From: Blepharisma japonicum | Lineage: Eukaryota > Ciliophora > Heterotrichea > Heterotrichida > Blepharismidae | Direction of reading: 5' to 3' | NCBI GenBank assembly: GCA_949751835.1 | Contig: CATKHK010000151.1 | Coordinates: 1-50,127, forward strand | DNA: 50,127 nucleotides | Shown: positions 1 through 9,893 of the stretch, in pieces | How positions within the stretch are numbered: position 1 is the first letter of the stretch | How the letters are laid out: the number at the start of each line of letters is the position of its first letter | Program-made: the position numbers and the translations under genes | The notes under the pieces: generated by a model | Databases searched by the model: none | Told to the model about the DNA's origin: nothing | The model's input: only the letters and a program-made list of their open reading frames with translations

Positions 1-109
1 GAAATATTACGTCAAAATCTTGTTTAAAAGTATCAAAAATAGCTTGTTTCAATTCATTAATATTGGAATTTTCGCTTATATTAATTGAAAAGGTCGCATA
101 TACTCTCAT
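1..109 (-). CDS. UBL-TPR-ZZ family protein A, N-terminus only (runs off left edge)
   Basis: Only the first 36 codons are in the window, starting at the ATG complementary to 107-109. They encode a beta-strand/helix start (MRVYATFSINISENSNINEL, then KQAIFDTFKQDFDVIF) nearly identical to the starts of the genes ending at 1703, 5350, 8935 and 13559. By analogy this is the beginning of a ubiquitin-like domain, followed outside the window by a linker, TPR-like repeats and zinc domains. Upstream DNA (110-337) resembles the 5' flanks of the paralogs at 3587-5350 and 7220-8935, including the AATTGAATTCAAT motif. Whether the rest of the gene is intact cannot be judged. Confidence 0.75.
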   Translation of the reverse strand, partial: MRVYATFSINISENSNINELKQAIFDTFKQDFDVIF

Positions 110-337
110 TATTAGATAATTATAATTAATAATTATATATATGAACAAGTTAAGACTAAAATAGATATAAGACGTTTAATCACATTTTATAAGACTGATT
201 CTTAATAAAGGCTTTATAAATATAATTCACATACTTACTTAAGAGAAACTTTCATATGTTTTATAGAATCATTAATCAATAATGTTAAAAAAAGGAATTG
301 CTAGAGTGCAGATAATTTAATTGAATCTTAATTGAAT

Positions 338-880
338 TCAATCTTAGATACTATATCAATACATATTATTGGAATACCAACCAGTCCGGCCAATTTTCTT
401 CTTTTGTGGCGAAAACGCCCCAATAGAAACTTTCATCAGCAATACTGGTTACATTGACTACTTGGCTCAGGAGATGCAAGCACTTGTTGTATATGCAGAG
501 CATAGATATTTCGGTAAATCTTTGCCATTTGGCAACAAGACATACACTTCATATAACATGAAGTACTTATAACCACATCAAGCTTTGACAGACTGGGCTT
601 ATTTGATCACTAATCTTAAAAAAATCTATCAAAATGTGCCAGTGATTGCATGGGGAGGTGGATATGGAGGAATGCTTTCAGCTTGAATGAGAATGACTTA
701 CTCGAACCTTATTGATGGTGTTATAGCTTCATCAGCTCTTGTCTTATATTTCAATGGGACAGTAGATCCAAATGCTTTCAATGCTTTTGTTAAAAGACAA
801 TATGCCTTACTCGAGCCTGATTGTTCCACTATATTGCAGCAGCTTTTTGATTATATTAAATCACTTTACTTAGAAGCCTG
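338..880 (+). pseudogene. truncated, frameshifted copy of the S28 peptidase-like gene
   Basis: This stretch is a close nucleotide copy of about 2030-2575 in the neighbouring S28-like gene. It has no 5' end, no 3' half, a one-base deletion in a C run near 399-402, and a TCA-to-TAA change at 570-572. Smaller compensating indels occur near 825-850. The surviving core includes GGGYGG where active S28 enzymes have GGSYGG, so the parent already lacked the nucleophile. It is joined on the left to the 5' flank of UBL gene A and on the right to the cut 3' end of UBL gene B. The in-frame TGA at 685-687 reads as Trp: the intact copy has TGG there. Non-functional remnant. Confidence 0.85.
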
Positions 881-1703
881 ACTGTGTGAAAAATCAGTTT
901 TTTGGATCGTCCTCGATGCCTTCATCGAATAAAATCAAAGCTTTTTCTTTATCTCCCAAATTATAAAGCTGTTCTATTTTTTCAACGTCGATCATTGCGT
1001 GGGTATCACTGATATCTTGCTCACTTTCTGCACATTTTTCTTTGCACAGTTTTATAATTTCAAATTTACAAAGCTTGAAAAAATTCTCTAAATCTGGATG
1101 CTGGATTAAATATATTTCAACAAATTCATCATAGAAAAGAGGATCCTTTCCTAATTGAATGATAATATTACTTCATTCTTTAATGTTCTTTATGCTCTGA
1201 AACCATTGCATAGCGTTTTGCTTTATTTGAAGGTCGTCAAAAAATATAGTTTTATCTTTTAACTGATCTTCTTTTATATCAGTTTTTATATTATGATGTT
1301 CTTGATGACTCTCGCTGTGTATTTTTGAAGCTGGCTCTTTAAGATACTCTTTTTGATTCTTATTTTCAGCTTTTACTTTGCTCTCCTCTTCATTTTCTTG
1401 CTCTTTTGAAAATTCAATCGAGTTTGTAGAATCTGCTTTCTCAGCTTCTTTAATAGATTTTTCTGCTGCCTTGGAGTAAAAACACCTATTTTTGTCATCA
1501 TTTGCTTTTAATTTCCTGAACATTAAAAATAATTTGGAATCTTGTGACACGTTTATTTTGTTTAATTCTTGGTCTTGCTTAGCTCTCTTTCCTCTAAATA
1601 TAATGTCGAAATCTTGTTCAAAAGTGTCAATAATAAGCCTTTTTAGATCATAAATGCTGGAATTTTCGTTTATTTCGACGTGAAAGTTTAAATGGATTCT
1701 CAT
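870..1703 (-). CDS. UBL-TPR-ZZ family protein B, 3'-truncated
   Basis: A 277-residue reading frame with Trp-encoding TGA at 1171-1173 and near 892. Residues 1-70 are the ubiquitin-like domain, with the family pattern FRGKRAKQDQELNKI and a hydrophobic LFLMF strand. Residues 75-150 are a Lys/Glu/Ser-rich linker. Residues 175-260 carry the family block QLGKDPLFYDEFVE, the KLCK segment and the first TPR-like helix pair (QLYNLGDKEKALILFDEG). Homology stops after DDPKN, about 17 codons before the stop, where the DNA passes into the S28 fragment. The later TPRs and both zinc domains of the full-length paralogs (571-587 aa) are missing. It shares a 170-bp divergent spacer with the S28-like gene. It is probably a pseudogene or a shortened protein. 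Confidence 0.7.
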
Positions 1704-1873
1704 TTATTATTTTATTATAATTCATTCATTATGTTATAGAAATAGATTATAAAAATATTATTAAAATAATTACTGTACAAATGTTCTTAATATTAACAGC
1801 ATAAAAAGTAAGCATTTCTTATGATCTTAATAAATTAATTCAATATTTAACCCTGCGAGGTATCTATAGATAA

Positions 1874-3307
1874 ATGTGGAGCTTTATTCTCAACTTATTA
1901 GTATCAAAGTCTTTGGGGCTTGAAGTTTCCCCAGAGGAGGATTCATTTATAGGCGCAGTTCCTCCTGGGTATGAACAGGCTAATTTTTCAGCATACATTG
2001 ACAACTGGGATTACAATTATTATCAATATAATCTTAGATACTATATCAATACATATTATTGGAATGCCAACCAGACCGGCCCAATTTTCTTCTTTTGTGG
2101 AGGAAATGCCCCAATAGAGACTTTCATCAGCAATACTGGCTTCATTGACTATTTGGCTCAGGAGATGCAAGCGCTTGTTGTATATGCAGAGCATAGATAT
2201 TTCGGTAAATCTTTGCCATTTGGCAACAAGACATACACTTCATATAACATGAAATACTTATCACCACATCAAGCTTTGGCAGACTGAGCTTATTTGATCA
2301 CTAATCTTAAAAAAATCTATCAAAATGCGCCAGTGATTGCATGGGGAGGTGGGTATGAAGGAATGCTTTCAGCTTGGATGAGAATGACTTACTCAAACCT
2401 TATTGATGGTGCTATAGCTTCATCAGCTCCTATCTTATATTTCAATGGGACAGTAGATCCAAATGCTTTCAATGCTTTTGTTACAAGTCAATATGCCTTA
2501 GTCGAACCTGATTGTCCAGACTATATTGCGACAGCTTTTGATTATATTAAATCAATTTACTTAAAGACCAGCGAGTATACTCATCTCCAAGAAACTTTTC
2601 AGACCTGCAACCCAGTTTCAGAGCCAGAAGACGTTGGACTTATTCTGAATTGGCTTCAAATTTCATTCACAGATATGACACTATATAATTATCCTTATCC
2701 TTCAAACACTGTTTTTCCACTCCCAGCATACCCTCTAAATTTAACCTGTAACATTTTCAATAACGTTAACATCAGTGATGTTTGGGAAGTCTTGAGTGCA
2801 GCCAAAAATGCTGCAAATATCTATTATAACTATACAGGCCTGAATGCTTGCAGTAACACTTATAACCCGTTGAGCCATGGAAACTTAGGGAACCAACAAG
2901 GCTGAAGCTATCTACTATGCAGCACATTGAATTTCCCATTTGGAAGCGCCCAAGAAACCTCTATGTTTGGGGATGAACCATTTGATCAAGAAGCTGTTAA
3001 TAACAACTGCTTTAACCTTTGGGGAAGAACCCCACAGATTAATTATGCAAGCCAATGGTATGGAGCAAGCAGTAATCCATTTCAGACCTGGCAGTATGCA
3101 ACCAATATCCTGTTCAGCAATGGAGAATTGGATCCTTGGCAGGTTGGATCAATCAGAGAATCATCTGACGCTAACATAATTGCCTTCGTCATGTACGGAG
3201 CTGCTTCTATGATGGACTTAAGACTGCCTAACGTTGCTGACCCTTCTGACATAATATTGGGAAGAGAGACTGAAAAGGATGCAATCCAATATTGGTTGAA
3301 CGATTAA
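1874..3307 (+). CDS. S28 family serine carboxypeptidase-like protein, catalytic Ser and His lost
   Basis: 477 residues, continuous if the TGA codons at 2285-2287 and 2903-2905 are Trp (DWAY, GWSY). The fold matches prolyl carboxypeptidase/DPP7-like secreted peptidases: GPIFFFCGGNAPIETF, then VVYAEHRYFGKSLPFG, then the nucleophile-elbow region, then NGELDPWQVGSI, then MDLRLPNVADPSDI. In active members the elbow is GGSYGG and the His motif GAHHLDLR. Here they read GGGYEG and AASMMDLR, so the nucleophile and histidine are absent while the Asp of LDPW remains. The N-terminus is hydrophobic (FILNLLV), compatible with a weak signal peptide, and several N-glycosylation sequons occur. An in-frame TAA directly precedes the ATG, fixing the start unless a short upstream exon exists. 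It is probably a secreted or lysosomal pseudoenzyme. Confidence 0.88.
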
Positions 3308-3586
3308 TTTAATCATTTATTAAAGTGTGTTATATTAATCTAGCTCTATGCTGTCTGAAATCTGGACTTCTTATCTACTTTGGCTTTATTTCCTCAGTTG
3401 GCTTTGGCTTGTTATATAACTTCTCGAATCAGAATTTTCTCTTCACAAATTCTTCGCAAAAAATTCAGAGTCTTAGTGCTGCTTGCAGTCAGTTAGAGAT
3501 TTCTGCGTTCTCAAAAGTTCATTCTCTTTCATCCTGCGGGATATGTGAATGGAAATTAAAAATTGGCTATGCTTACTCTTAGTTAC
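3308..3586. other. spacer with a possible decayed minus-strand exon
   Basis: Between two convergent stops. Read on the minus strand in one frame, the stretch is rich in Lys, Glu, Ser and Gln (for example RRMKENELLRTQKSLTDCKQ) for about 80 codons but is broken by three TAA codons. That composition suggests an old coding relic. The open plus-strand frame over the same bases is hydrophobic, has no recognisable motif, and is best explained as the antisense shadow of that relic. Confidence 0.3.
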
Positions 3587-5350
3587 TTAAGGAATTTTCA
3601 TTTTAATCATGACATGCCAAATTTTATGACCTGAATGTTTCAAACAGTTTGCAGTCTTTATTTCGCCATCAAGAAATTTATTTTGGCACCCTTCGCATAA
3701 ATGAAAATTAATGCAGCGGGCACACATGTAGAGATTGTCGTTAATTTCTCCATCACAATATCCAGAATTCGAATTATTACAGATATTTTTATGAATTTTA
3801 TTTTCTTGGTCAGATGGAAACTCTATATTTTCATGAGTAGATGCCCCGAACTTTAGCTTATTTAATTCTCTTGTTTTTGGATGGATCACAAAAGTAGAAT
3901 GTGGATGGGCAAATTTAGCTGAGCCTTTTGCATAGAGTTTAATATTTTTTTCGCAATTATCACAGTGATAATGATTTGGATTGCAATATAAGCACAAATA
4001 TTGAGTATCATTGCCAGTAAATATTGTGTTGCAAATATTGCATTTTAGCCCTTTTTTAATTGAAAATTCTGGAAATTGATCTTGAAATATTTTCTTTGCA
4101 TCAGGAAAAGTTTTATGGAAACTTTTAATTGAAAAAATTCAATCTATTTTAAAAGCACTAATAAAATATTTGATAGCTTCTTCTCTATCATCTAAATCAT
4201 AAAAAATTTCGCCCATTAAAGTTAAGAGTGTCGCTTCATTTGGCCAAATAGTAATTCCTCTACTAACTACTGATAAAGCCTCAACTTTTCTTCCAAGTAG
4301 TTTAAGAACAATCCCCCTTCAATAATATGAATTAGTCGGATGCAAATTGGTTTTTATAGCTTCATTATAAGCATCATAAGCCTCATCATTTCTACCTAAA
4401 TCTTTTAAAACAGCTATTTTTAATGAGCGCATGTTTCCATCATTAGGATTCATTTTAATACTTTTATTACAGAAATCCAAAGCTTCTTCTTTCTGTCCTA
4501 AATTATAATAGTTTTGAATTTTTATAAAATCTAGATTAGCATAATCATGCTCAATGTCCTTGGGGATAGCTTCTTGATTAAAGATAAACTTATAGACTTC
4601 CTTTTGGCACAATTTTATAATCAAAAATTTGCAACTCGTAAAAAAAGGTTTATTATTTGGGTGCTGGAATAAACTTTGCTTAACAAATTCATCATAGTAG
4701 CTAGGATCCTTTCCAATTCGCAAAATATATCCTCTAGATTCGATATCACTTGCCATCTTGCTAACCCATTGCTCAGCAGCTTGCTTTATTGAGAGGTTGA
4801 GGTTTGGAAAAGTTGGGATGCTGATGTTTGAAAAAGTTGGGAATTTTGATTGGTTTAGGTCTACTTCATGAGTTTCTGAATTATGCAATTCTTGATTATC
4901 TTTGATTTGTGCTTTTGAATTTGTTTCTGGAGAGGAATTCGTTTTATATTGATCAGCTTCTATCTTTACTGCTTCTTGGTGGCCTTGAATTTTTGAGGTA
5001 ATTTCTATTTCTTTGGCTTTGCTTGTACCATTACTTCCCTCCTTTGAGGTTTTTGAAAAATCAGCTGAATTTATAGAATCTGTTTTTTCGTCCTTATTAA
5101 TAAATTTTTCAATTGTTTTTGGGACAGAAATGCTAGAATTGGCTTTCCTTGCTTTAAATTTGCTGAACATCAAGAATATTTTGGAATTTTTTGATTTATT
5201 TATTTTATTGATTTCTTGGCCTGGCCGAATTTTCTTTCCTTGAAATATTACGTCGAAATCGTGTTTAAAAGTATCAAAAATAACTTCTTTTAGGTCATCT
5301 ATATAAAAATCTTCGTTTATATTGATGCAAAAGGCCACATTTAATCTCAT
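3587..5350 (-). CDS. UBL-TPR-tandem ZZ zinc protein C (full length)
   Basis: 587 residues, with Trp TGA at 4319-4321 and 4139-4141. Residues 1-72 are ubiquitin-like: FQGKKIRPGQEINKINKSKN then KIFLMF mirrors ubiquitin's GKQLEDGRTLSDYNIQKE then TLHLVL. Residues 75-190 are a polar linker. Residues 205-260 are a conserved helical block (RIGKDPSYYDEFVKQS). Residues 275-415 are TPR-like helix pairs (YYNLGQKEEALDFCNKSIKM, LGRNDEAYDAYNEAIK, DREEAIKYFISAFKI). Residues 433-490 are a first zinc domain (CNIC, CLYC, HCDNC, FAHPHSTFVIHP). Residues 520-587 are a second (CARC, LCEGC, GHKIWHVMIKM), both ZZ-like. ZZ domains bind N-terminal residues or histone tails, and UBL plus ZZ recalls autophagy or N-degron adaptors. 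Function here is inference. Confidence 0.85.
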
Positions 5351-5930
5351 TATTAGATCTTTATAATTGATAATTAAATAGATGTGCGCATCATAAATTG
5401 ATTAAGGCAAAACAGATATATGATTTTATAAGGCATTTTCTTTATAAATAATAATATCGGGATGTACAACAAAAAGAGACTCATATTTATGAAATCATCT
5501 ATGTGATTATATTAAAAAACGAGGAATCACTAGAGTGGAAGTGCAGATAAAATGGTTGAAGATAGCTTTAAAATCTAAAAACCTTATCGAAACCTTAATT
5601 GAATTCAATATGCTTCTTGTGCCTAATCCTTTATGATCATTTAACTGAGTTTAGCATGGTATTATTTGCTTGAGTAAGCTACTGAATGAAGATAAAACTC
5701 TCAATTCTATAAAAAAAGATGAAAAAAGTGAATCAAGATCTAATCCTGCTTGTTGGGATCAGTCTACAAATAAGTCAAGCAAATTTGGTTGATTCAAAGA
5801 GGTTATTTCACGATTGGTTTGAAATTCAAGCTCTTCAAATATAGAAACTCAGCATGCGAAATACCCTACTTAAGGAGTATAAATGATAATATTAAATTAA
5901 ATTACGGCCTTAAGACCTAAAGTCTGGCCA
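5351..5930. other. 5' flank shared with paralog D, with an unassigned open stretch
   Basis: AT-rich upstream region of gene C. About 5515-5770 is alignable by eye with 9090-9330 upstream of gene D (GTGCAGATAAAAT..., CCTTAATTGAATTCAAT, GCTACTGAAT), showing that the duplication unit included several hundred bases of 5' DNA. On the plus strand about 5650-5880 is open for roughly 75 codons with TGA=Trp (KKDEKSESRSNPACWDQS) and ends in TAA. It has no clear start and the equivalent in the D flank is broken, so it may be a relic exon. Confidence 0.4.
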
Positions 5931-5954
5931 TTTCGACTGAATTCTCTAGCTATT

Positions 5955-7060
5955 CTAGTTTTCCCTCACACAATTCATCACGAATTTCTTCCAGAAAATC
6001 TTTCTCCAATCATCCATGCTTGCTATTGGCCTAACCAAGCCATCAAATTCAAATAAAGCTGCCTTTGTAATCCTATCATTACCGACAAATGTTCCCTAAC
6101 GTGAATGATTCTTATTATTTCCGATACATCATCAATTAGTAGCTTATATAATGGTACTCTTTCTACATTATTCCCAATAAGCCTTCTAAGTCTATTAATA
6201 GCTTTAAGTCTCTTATCTTTGTATTTTATACATTGATTTACAGCTAATATTGCTGCTTTTTCCGGCTATATATTAAGTGTCATATTATTTTCATCAAATC
6301 ATTCTGAGACTTTAAGTATTATATATATATCCAATTGTCTTTATGAGGACAAGATGAATGAAGTGTTATCTGCATATTGAAAATTCGTAGAGGTTTTTAA
6401 GTCAGGAAATCTAGACACTGATATATTAATACCATCAAATTTCTTTTCCATATCATCAGCATATATATTGGACAATGTTGACTAAATCGAACTTCCCTGT
6501 CTCACTCCTTTTGTTATGAAGACTTTTTCAGTTTCAAGCCCGTTTATAACCATTGTAGTGTATTCTCCTTTATGCAATTGGGATATTGAGCATATGCTAT
6601 CTTAATGTGCTTCCTACTTTTCAGTTTGTCTATAAGCTTCCTACGCATCACATTATCATAAGCGCCTGCGAAATCAATAAAAAGAATTAGCAATCACTAT
6701 CTCTTTTTGAGAGATATCGTTTGCTCGCCTTCAAGAGTATATTTAAACAAGAAAATTTAGTAGCACAAGATAACCTGTCTTCTGGATATTTCAAGATGTT
6801 CAATTCTTTTTAGTTCAGCTTTGTCTAGTATCTTAACTTAGTATTTTCTAATGAGTTTGGTCTTTACGAATTTAATTTAGTTGAATCCCTTTATCTTTAT
6901 AAATAAAAATAGTTTTGCATCATTTGCTTCATTGGGAATTCCGAACTTTCTAAATGAGTTGAGCTCTCTTATTAAAAGCTTAACAACAATGCTCTTGACT
7001 TTTTGATAGCTTCACATGTTAAATCATTAGGTCCAGAAACTTTCCATAAGGTTTTAATCT
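5955..7060 (-). pseudogene. degenerate non-LTR (LINE-type) reverse transcriptase
   Basis: On the minus strand the RT palm motifs appear in the correct order across several frames: SGPNDLTCEAIKK (RT region 0/1), then LFLFIKIKG, then FIDFAGAYDNVMRRKLIDKL (motif A, catalytic Asp), then ITKGVRQGSSI (motif B), then FQYADNTSFIL (motif C, YADD changed to YADN), then a following SEWFDENNMTLNI block typical of the thumb approach. In-frame TAA and TAG codons and at least two frameshifts interrupt it. No endonuclease, poly-A tail or target duplication was recognised. Motif A and B wording fits non-LTR rather than LTR elements. It lies between UBL genes C and D, which are duplicated around it. Confidence 0.85.
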
Positions 7061-7127
7061 TAAGTCTTCAGGTTCATAATATTGGAGAAGAACTACCACG
7101 ATTTATTGCTTGAAATTAAGTTTAGCT

Positions 7128-7195
7128 TAATTAACATGAGTTTTTGATGCTGCAACTAGCGAGAGAGTTAAGACAGTGAGAATAATCAATTTCAT
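7128..7195 (-). pseudogene. orphan signal-peptide-like mini ORF
   Basis: Starting at the ATG complementary to 7193-7195, 22 codons read MKLIILTVLTLSLVAASKTH plus two residues and then TAA. This is a textbook secretory signal sequence with a hydrophobic core and a small-residue cleavage region, but no mature protein follows in frame. It sits directly 5' of the reverse-transcriptase relic. It may be the remaining first exon of a secreted-protein gene destroyed by the element, or a chance ORF. Confidence 0.3.
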
Positions 7196-7219
7196 TGTTA
7201 TTAAATTATCGTTTTAATC

Positions 7220-8935
7220 TTAAGGAATCTTCATTTTAATCATGACATGACTATTCTTATGACCTAATTTTTTTAAACATTCTGTAGTATTTATTTCACC
7301 GTCAAGAAATTTATTTTGGCATCCCTCACATAAATCGAAGTCTATGCAATGGGCACATTTGTAGCGATTTCCATTAATTTTCCCGTTGCAAGACCCAGAA
7401 TCAGAATTATCACAGCTACATCTATGATTTTTATTCTCTTGATCATATAAAAACTCAATATTTTTATGAGTAGAAGCCCCGAACTTAAGTTTATCTAGCT
7501 GACTTATTTTTGGATGGATCACAAAAGTAGAATGTGGATGTGCAAATTTATCTGAGCCTATTACATCGATTTTAATAATTTTTTCGCAATTATCGCAGTG
7601 ATAATGATAGGGATTACAATATAAGCACAAATATTGAATATCATTATCTGTAAATATTAAGTTGCATATTCTGCATTTTCACCCTTTTTTAATAGAAAAT
7701 CCTGGAAATTGATCTAAAAATATTTTATTTGCATCAGGACAAACTTTTTTGAAATTAGCAGCTGAATATCTTGCATCAACTTTAAAAGCAAGAATAAAAT
7801 ATCTGATAGCTTCTTCTATTTCTTTTAGATCATATAGAATTATTCCCTTTATAACTAAAAGACTCACTTCATTAGGCCAATTAAAAACACCTTCACTCAC
7901 TAGTGCTAAAGCCTCAACTTTCCTTCCAATATGGTAAAGCATTTTACATCTTCAAGAATATAAGTTAATTGGAGGCGTATTGATTTTTGTCGCTTCATTA
8001 TAAGCATCAAAAGCCTCCTCATTTCTACCTAAATCGATAAGAAAAGCAACCTTTAATGAGTGAAAAACTCCATCTTCTGGGATCATTTTTATGCCCTCAT
8101 TGCACAAATCCAAGGCTTTTTCTTTCTCTCCTAAATTATAAAGAGCTTCGATATTTTTATAGTCTAGACTGTAAGGCTTTTTGTCAGACACCTGCTCAAT
8201 TTCATTGGCTTCTTGATTAAAAATAGACCTATGAACTTGTTCTTGGCACAATTTTATGAGCTCAGATTTGCAAGCTGTAAAAACAAATTCTGTTATTCAG
8301 CCTTCAGCAACAATTTTATCATAAAAGCTAGGATCCTTTCCTATTCTAAAAATAACTTCTCTTGAATCGCTATTACTTGCCAATGATCAAACCATTTGTA
8401 TGGCAACTTGCTTTATTGAAAGATTACTCGCTGGGAAAATTGAGTCTTCTGAGTGGCTTGCTTCTCATTCATCAGTTTCTTTATGATATAATCCTTGATA
8501 TCCTTCTTTTTGTGCTTTTGAAGTTGCTTCTGAGCAGGGTTTCTCTTTTAATTGATTTGCTTCTATTTTCTCTGATTCTTGATTACTTTCCTTTTTGGAA
8601 GTAGCAGGTTTTTCTATTTCTTTGTCCTTTGAGATTTTAGGAAAACTGACTGGATTTGTAGAATCAGTTTTTCCAGCATGATCAACAAAATTTTCATTTA
8701 CTTTTGGGGCAGAAATGCTAGAATTGTCTTTGTTTGCTTTAAATTTGCTGATCATTAAGAATATTTTAGAATCCTTTGATAGATGCATTTTACTAATTTC
8801 TTGGCCTGGGTTAATTTTCTTTCCTCGAATTATAACTTCAAAATCTTGTTTAAAAGTATCAAAAATAGCTTGTTTTAGCTCATCAATATTAGAATTTTCG
8901 TTTATATTAATGCAAAAGGTTGGATATATTCTCAT
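7220..8935 (-). CDS. UBL-TPR-tandem ZZ zinc protein D (full length)
   Basis: 571 residues, running through Trp TGA codons at 8465-8467, 7952-7954 and 7679-7681 and two more near 8391 and 8298. The ATG at 8933-8935 is chosen because it aligns with all paralog starts; a longer in-frame extension to 9046 is hydrophobic and not conserved. Residues 1-70 are ubiquitin-like (IRGKKINPGQEISKMHLSKD). A Ser/Glu/Lys linker follows, then RIGKDPSFYDKIV, TPR-like repeats (LYNLGEKEKALDLCNEGI, LGRNEEAFDAYNEATKI), zinc domain 1 (CRIC, CLYC, HCDNC, HSTFVIHP) and ZZ domain 2 (NGNRYKCAHCIDFDLCEGC, HKNSHVMIKM). ZZ2 is the best preserved in the cluster. It is a close paralog of gene C. Confidence 0.85.
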
Positions 8936-9390
8936 TATTAGATTATTATTATAATTGATAATTATATAGATATGATAGAAAGGCCAAAATAAAAATATGA
9001 CTTTTAATTTTTGATAAATAATATAAAATTTAATTAAGATATCCACTTAAGAAACCTTTATATATTATAGAATCTTTAATTAGCAATGTCAAAAATAAAT
9101 TGATATAGTGGAAATGCAGATAAAATAATTAGAGATAGTTTGATAGCCCTAAAAGCTTATTGGAACCTTAATTGAATTCAATCTTACCAAAATATTAAAC
9201 TTAGTTTATCATGGCGTCTTTGATTTTAATAGGCTACTGAATAGAGATAAAGCTATTTAATGCTATAAAACCTCTGAAAAAAAGAGTAAATCAATATTCT
9301 AATCCCGTTTGTTAAGCCAATCCATATATACTTATTAATTTGAAGACAAAAGCAAGAGTCAATAAATGACAAAATATAAGATAGAAACGT
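8936..9390. other. 5' flank of gene D, homologous to the gene C flank
   Basis: AT-rich. It shares interrupted similarity with 5351-5770 and, over a shorter stretch, with 110-337 (GCAGATAA, CTTAATTGAATTCAATCTTA). No gene is visible. The equivalent of the short open stretch in the gene C flank is closed here by TAA. Confidence 0.5.
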
Positions 9391-9400
9391 ATAAACTGCC
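9391..9400 (+). repeat. left copy of 10-bp direct repeat ATAAACTGCC
   Basis: An exact copy recurs at 9921-9930, so the pair encloses the IS110-like remnant. It could be a target-site or flank duplication left by insertion. A chance pair cannot be excluded. Confidence 0.4.
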
Positions 9401-9419
9401 ATTCGGTTCGGTGCCCAAA

Positions 9420-9893
9420 CTGAGTTTTTAAAAATATTAGAAGTGATCCTGACAGAAATTACTGGGATTAAACATTAATATGTCTTGACTTTTGTCTCTA
9501 ATGTAGGATATCGATTGATACAAAAGCTTTGCATCCTGGATTGATCTGTGCTTTGGAATGAAGATTTCTTGGAGTAAAACGTCTAGTAGCAAAAGTAAAC
9601 CATGTGCCTATAGGCTCGCCGAGGAATTATGCATGGCCGCAAGTACTCTCAGTAAAAGCGAGACCTATTTTGAAGCCTTTTTGTGTAGTCTTAACGCCAG
9701 ATTAGGTTGTACCAATGCAACTACTACAGTGGCTCATAAAATGGCTGTTATCATCGGCAGCATAATTAAAAAAAGCTCAAGGATAGCACAATTAAAAATC
9801 TGCACAGCTTTACTGCAAGATATGCTCGGCGTTCAACCCCAAAAGCTCTCTCAATACACATTTCTAGCAATCAAACTGCCCAATAAATTATGA
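9420..9893 (+). pseudogene. IS110/IS1111-like transposase C-terminal remnant
   Basis: The readable frame (about 9480-9893, TAG at 9504-9506) contains, in order, the pattern of the Transposase_20 (IS116/IS110/IS902) C-terminal domain: KSFASWIDLCFG (bacterial consensus about HLASWAGLCPG), a basic SKTSSSKSK loop, LAEELCMAASTLSKSETYFE (consensus LVEAAWAASRTKGTYL), LNARLGCTNATTTVAHKMAV (consensus LAARRGKKRAIVAVAHKLLV), then IIGSIIKK. A frame-shifted EITGIK just upstream may be the IPGIG helix-hairpin-helix. The N-terminal RuvC-like DEDD catalytic half is absent. Base composition is more GC-rich than the flanks. The 10-bp direct repeat ATAAACTGCC brackets it (9391-9400, 9921-9930). It is not functional. 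Confidence 0.6.

Noticed and set aside
687-881. Plus-strand ORF as an independent small gene
   Set aside because: It is the 3' part of the S28 pseudogene copy; its apparent ATG is an internal Met codon after a Trp TGA.
3325-3582. 85-codon plus-strand ORF
   Set aside because: Hydrophobic antisense of a coding-like minus strand, no motif, no paralog; most likely a shadow.
8936-9046. N-terminal extension of UBL gene D
   Set aside because: The extra 37 codons are hydrophobic, AT-driven and not conserved in paralogs, all of which start at the MRI/MRL position.
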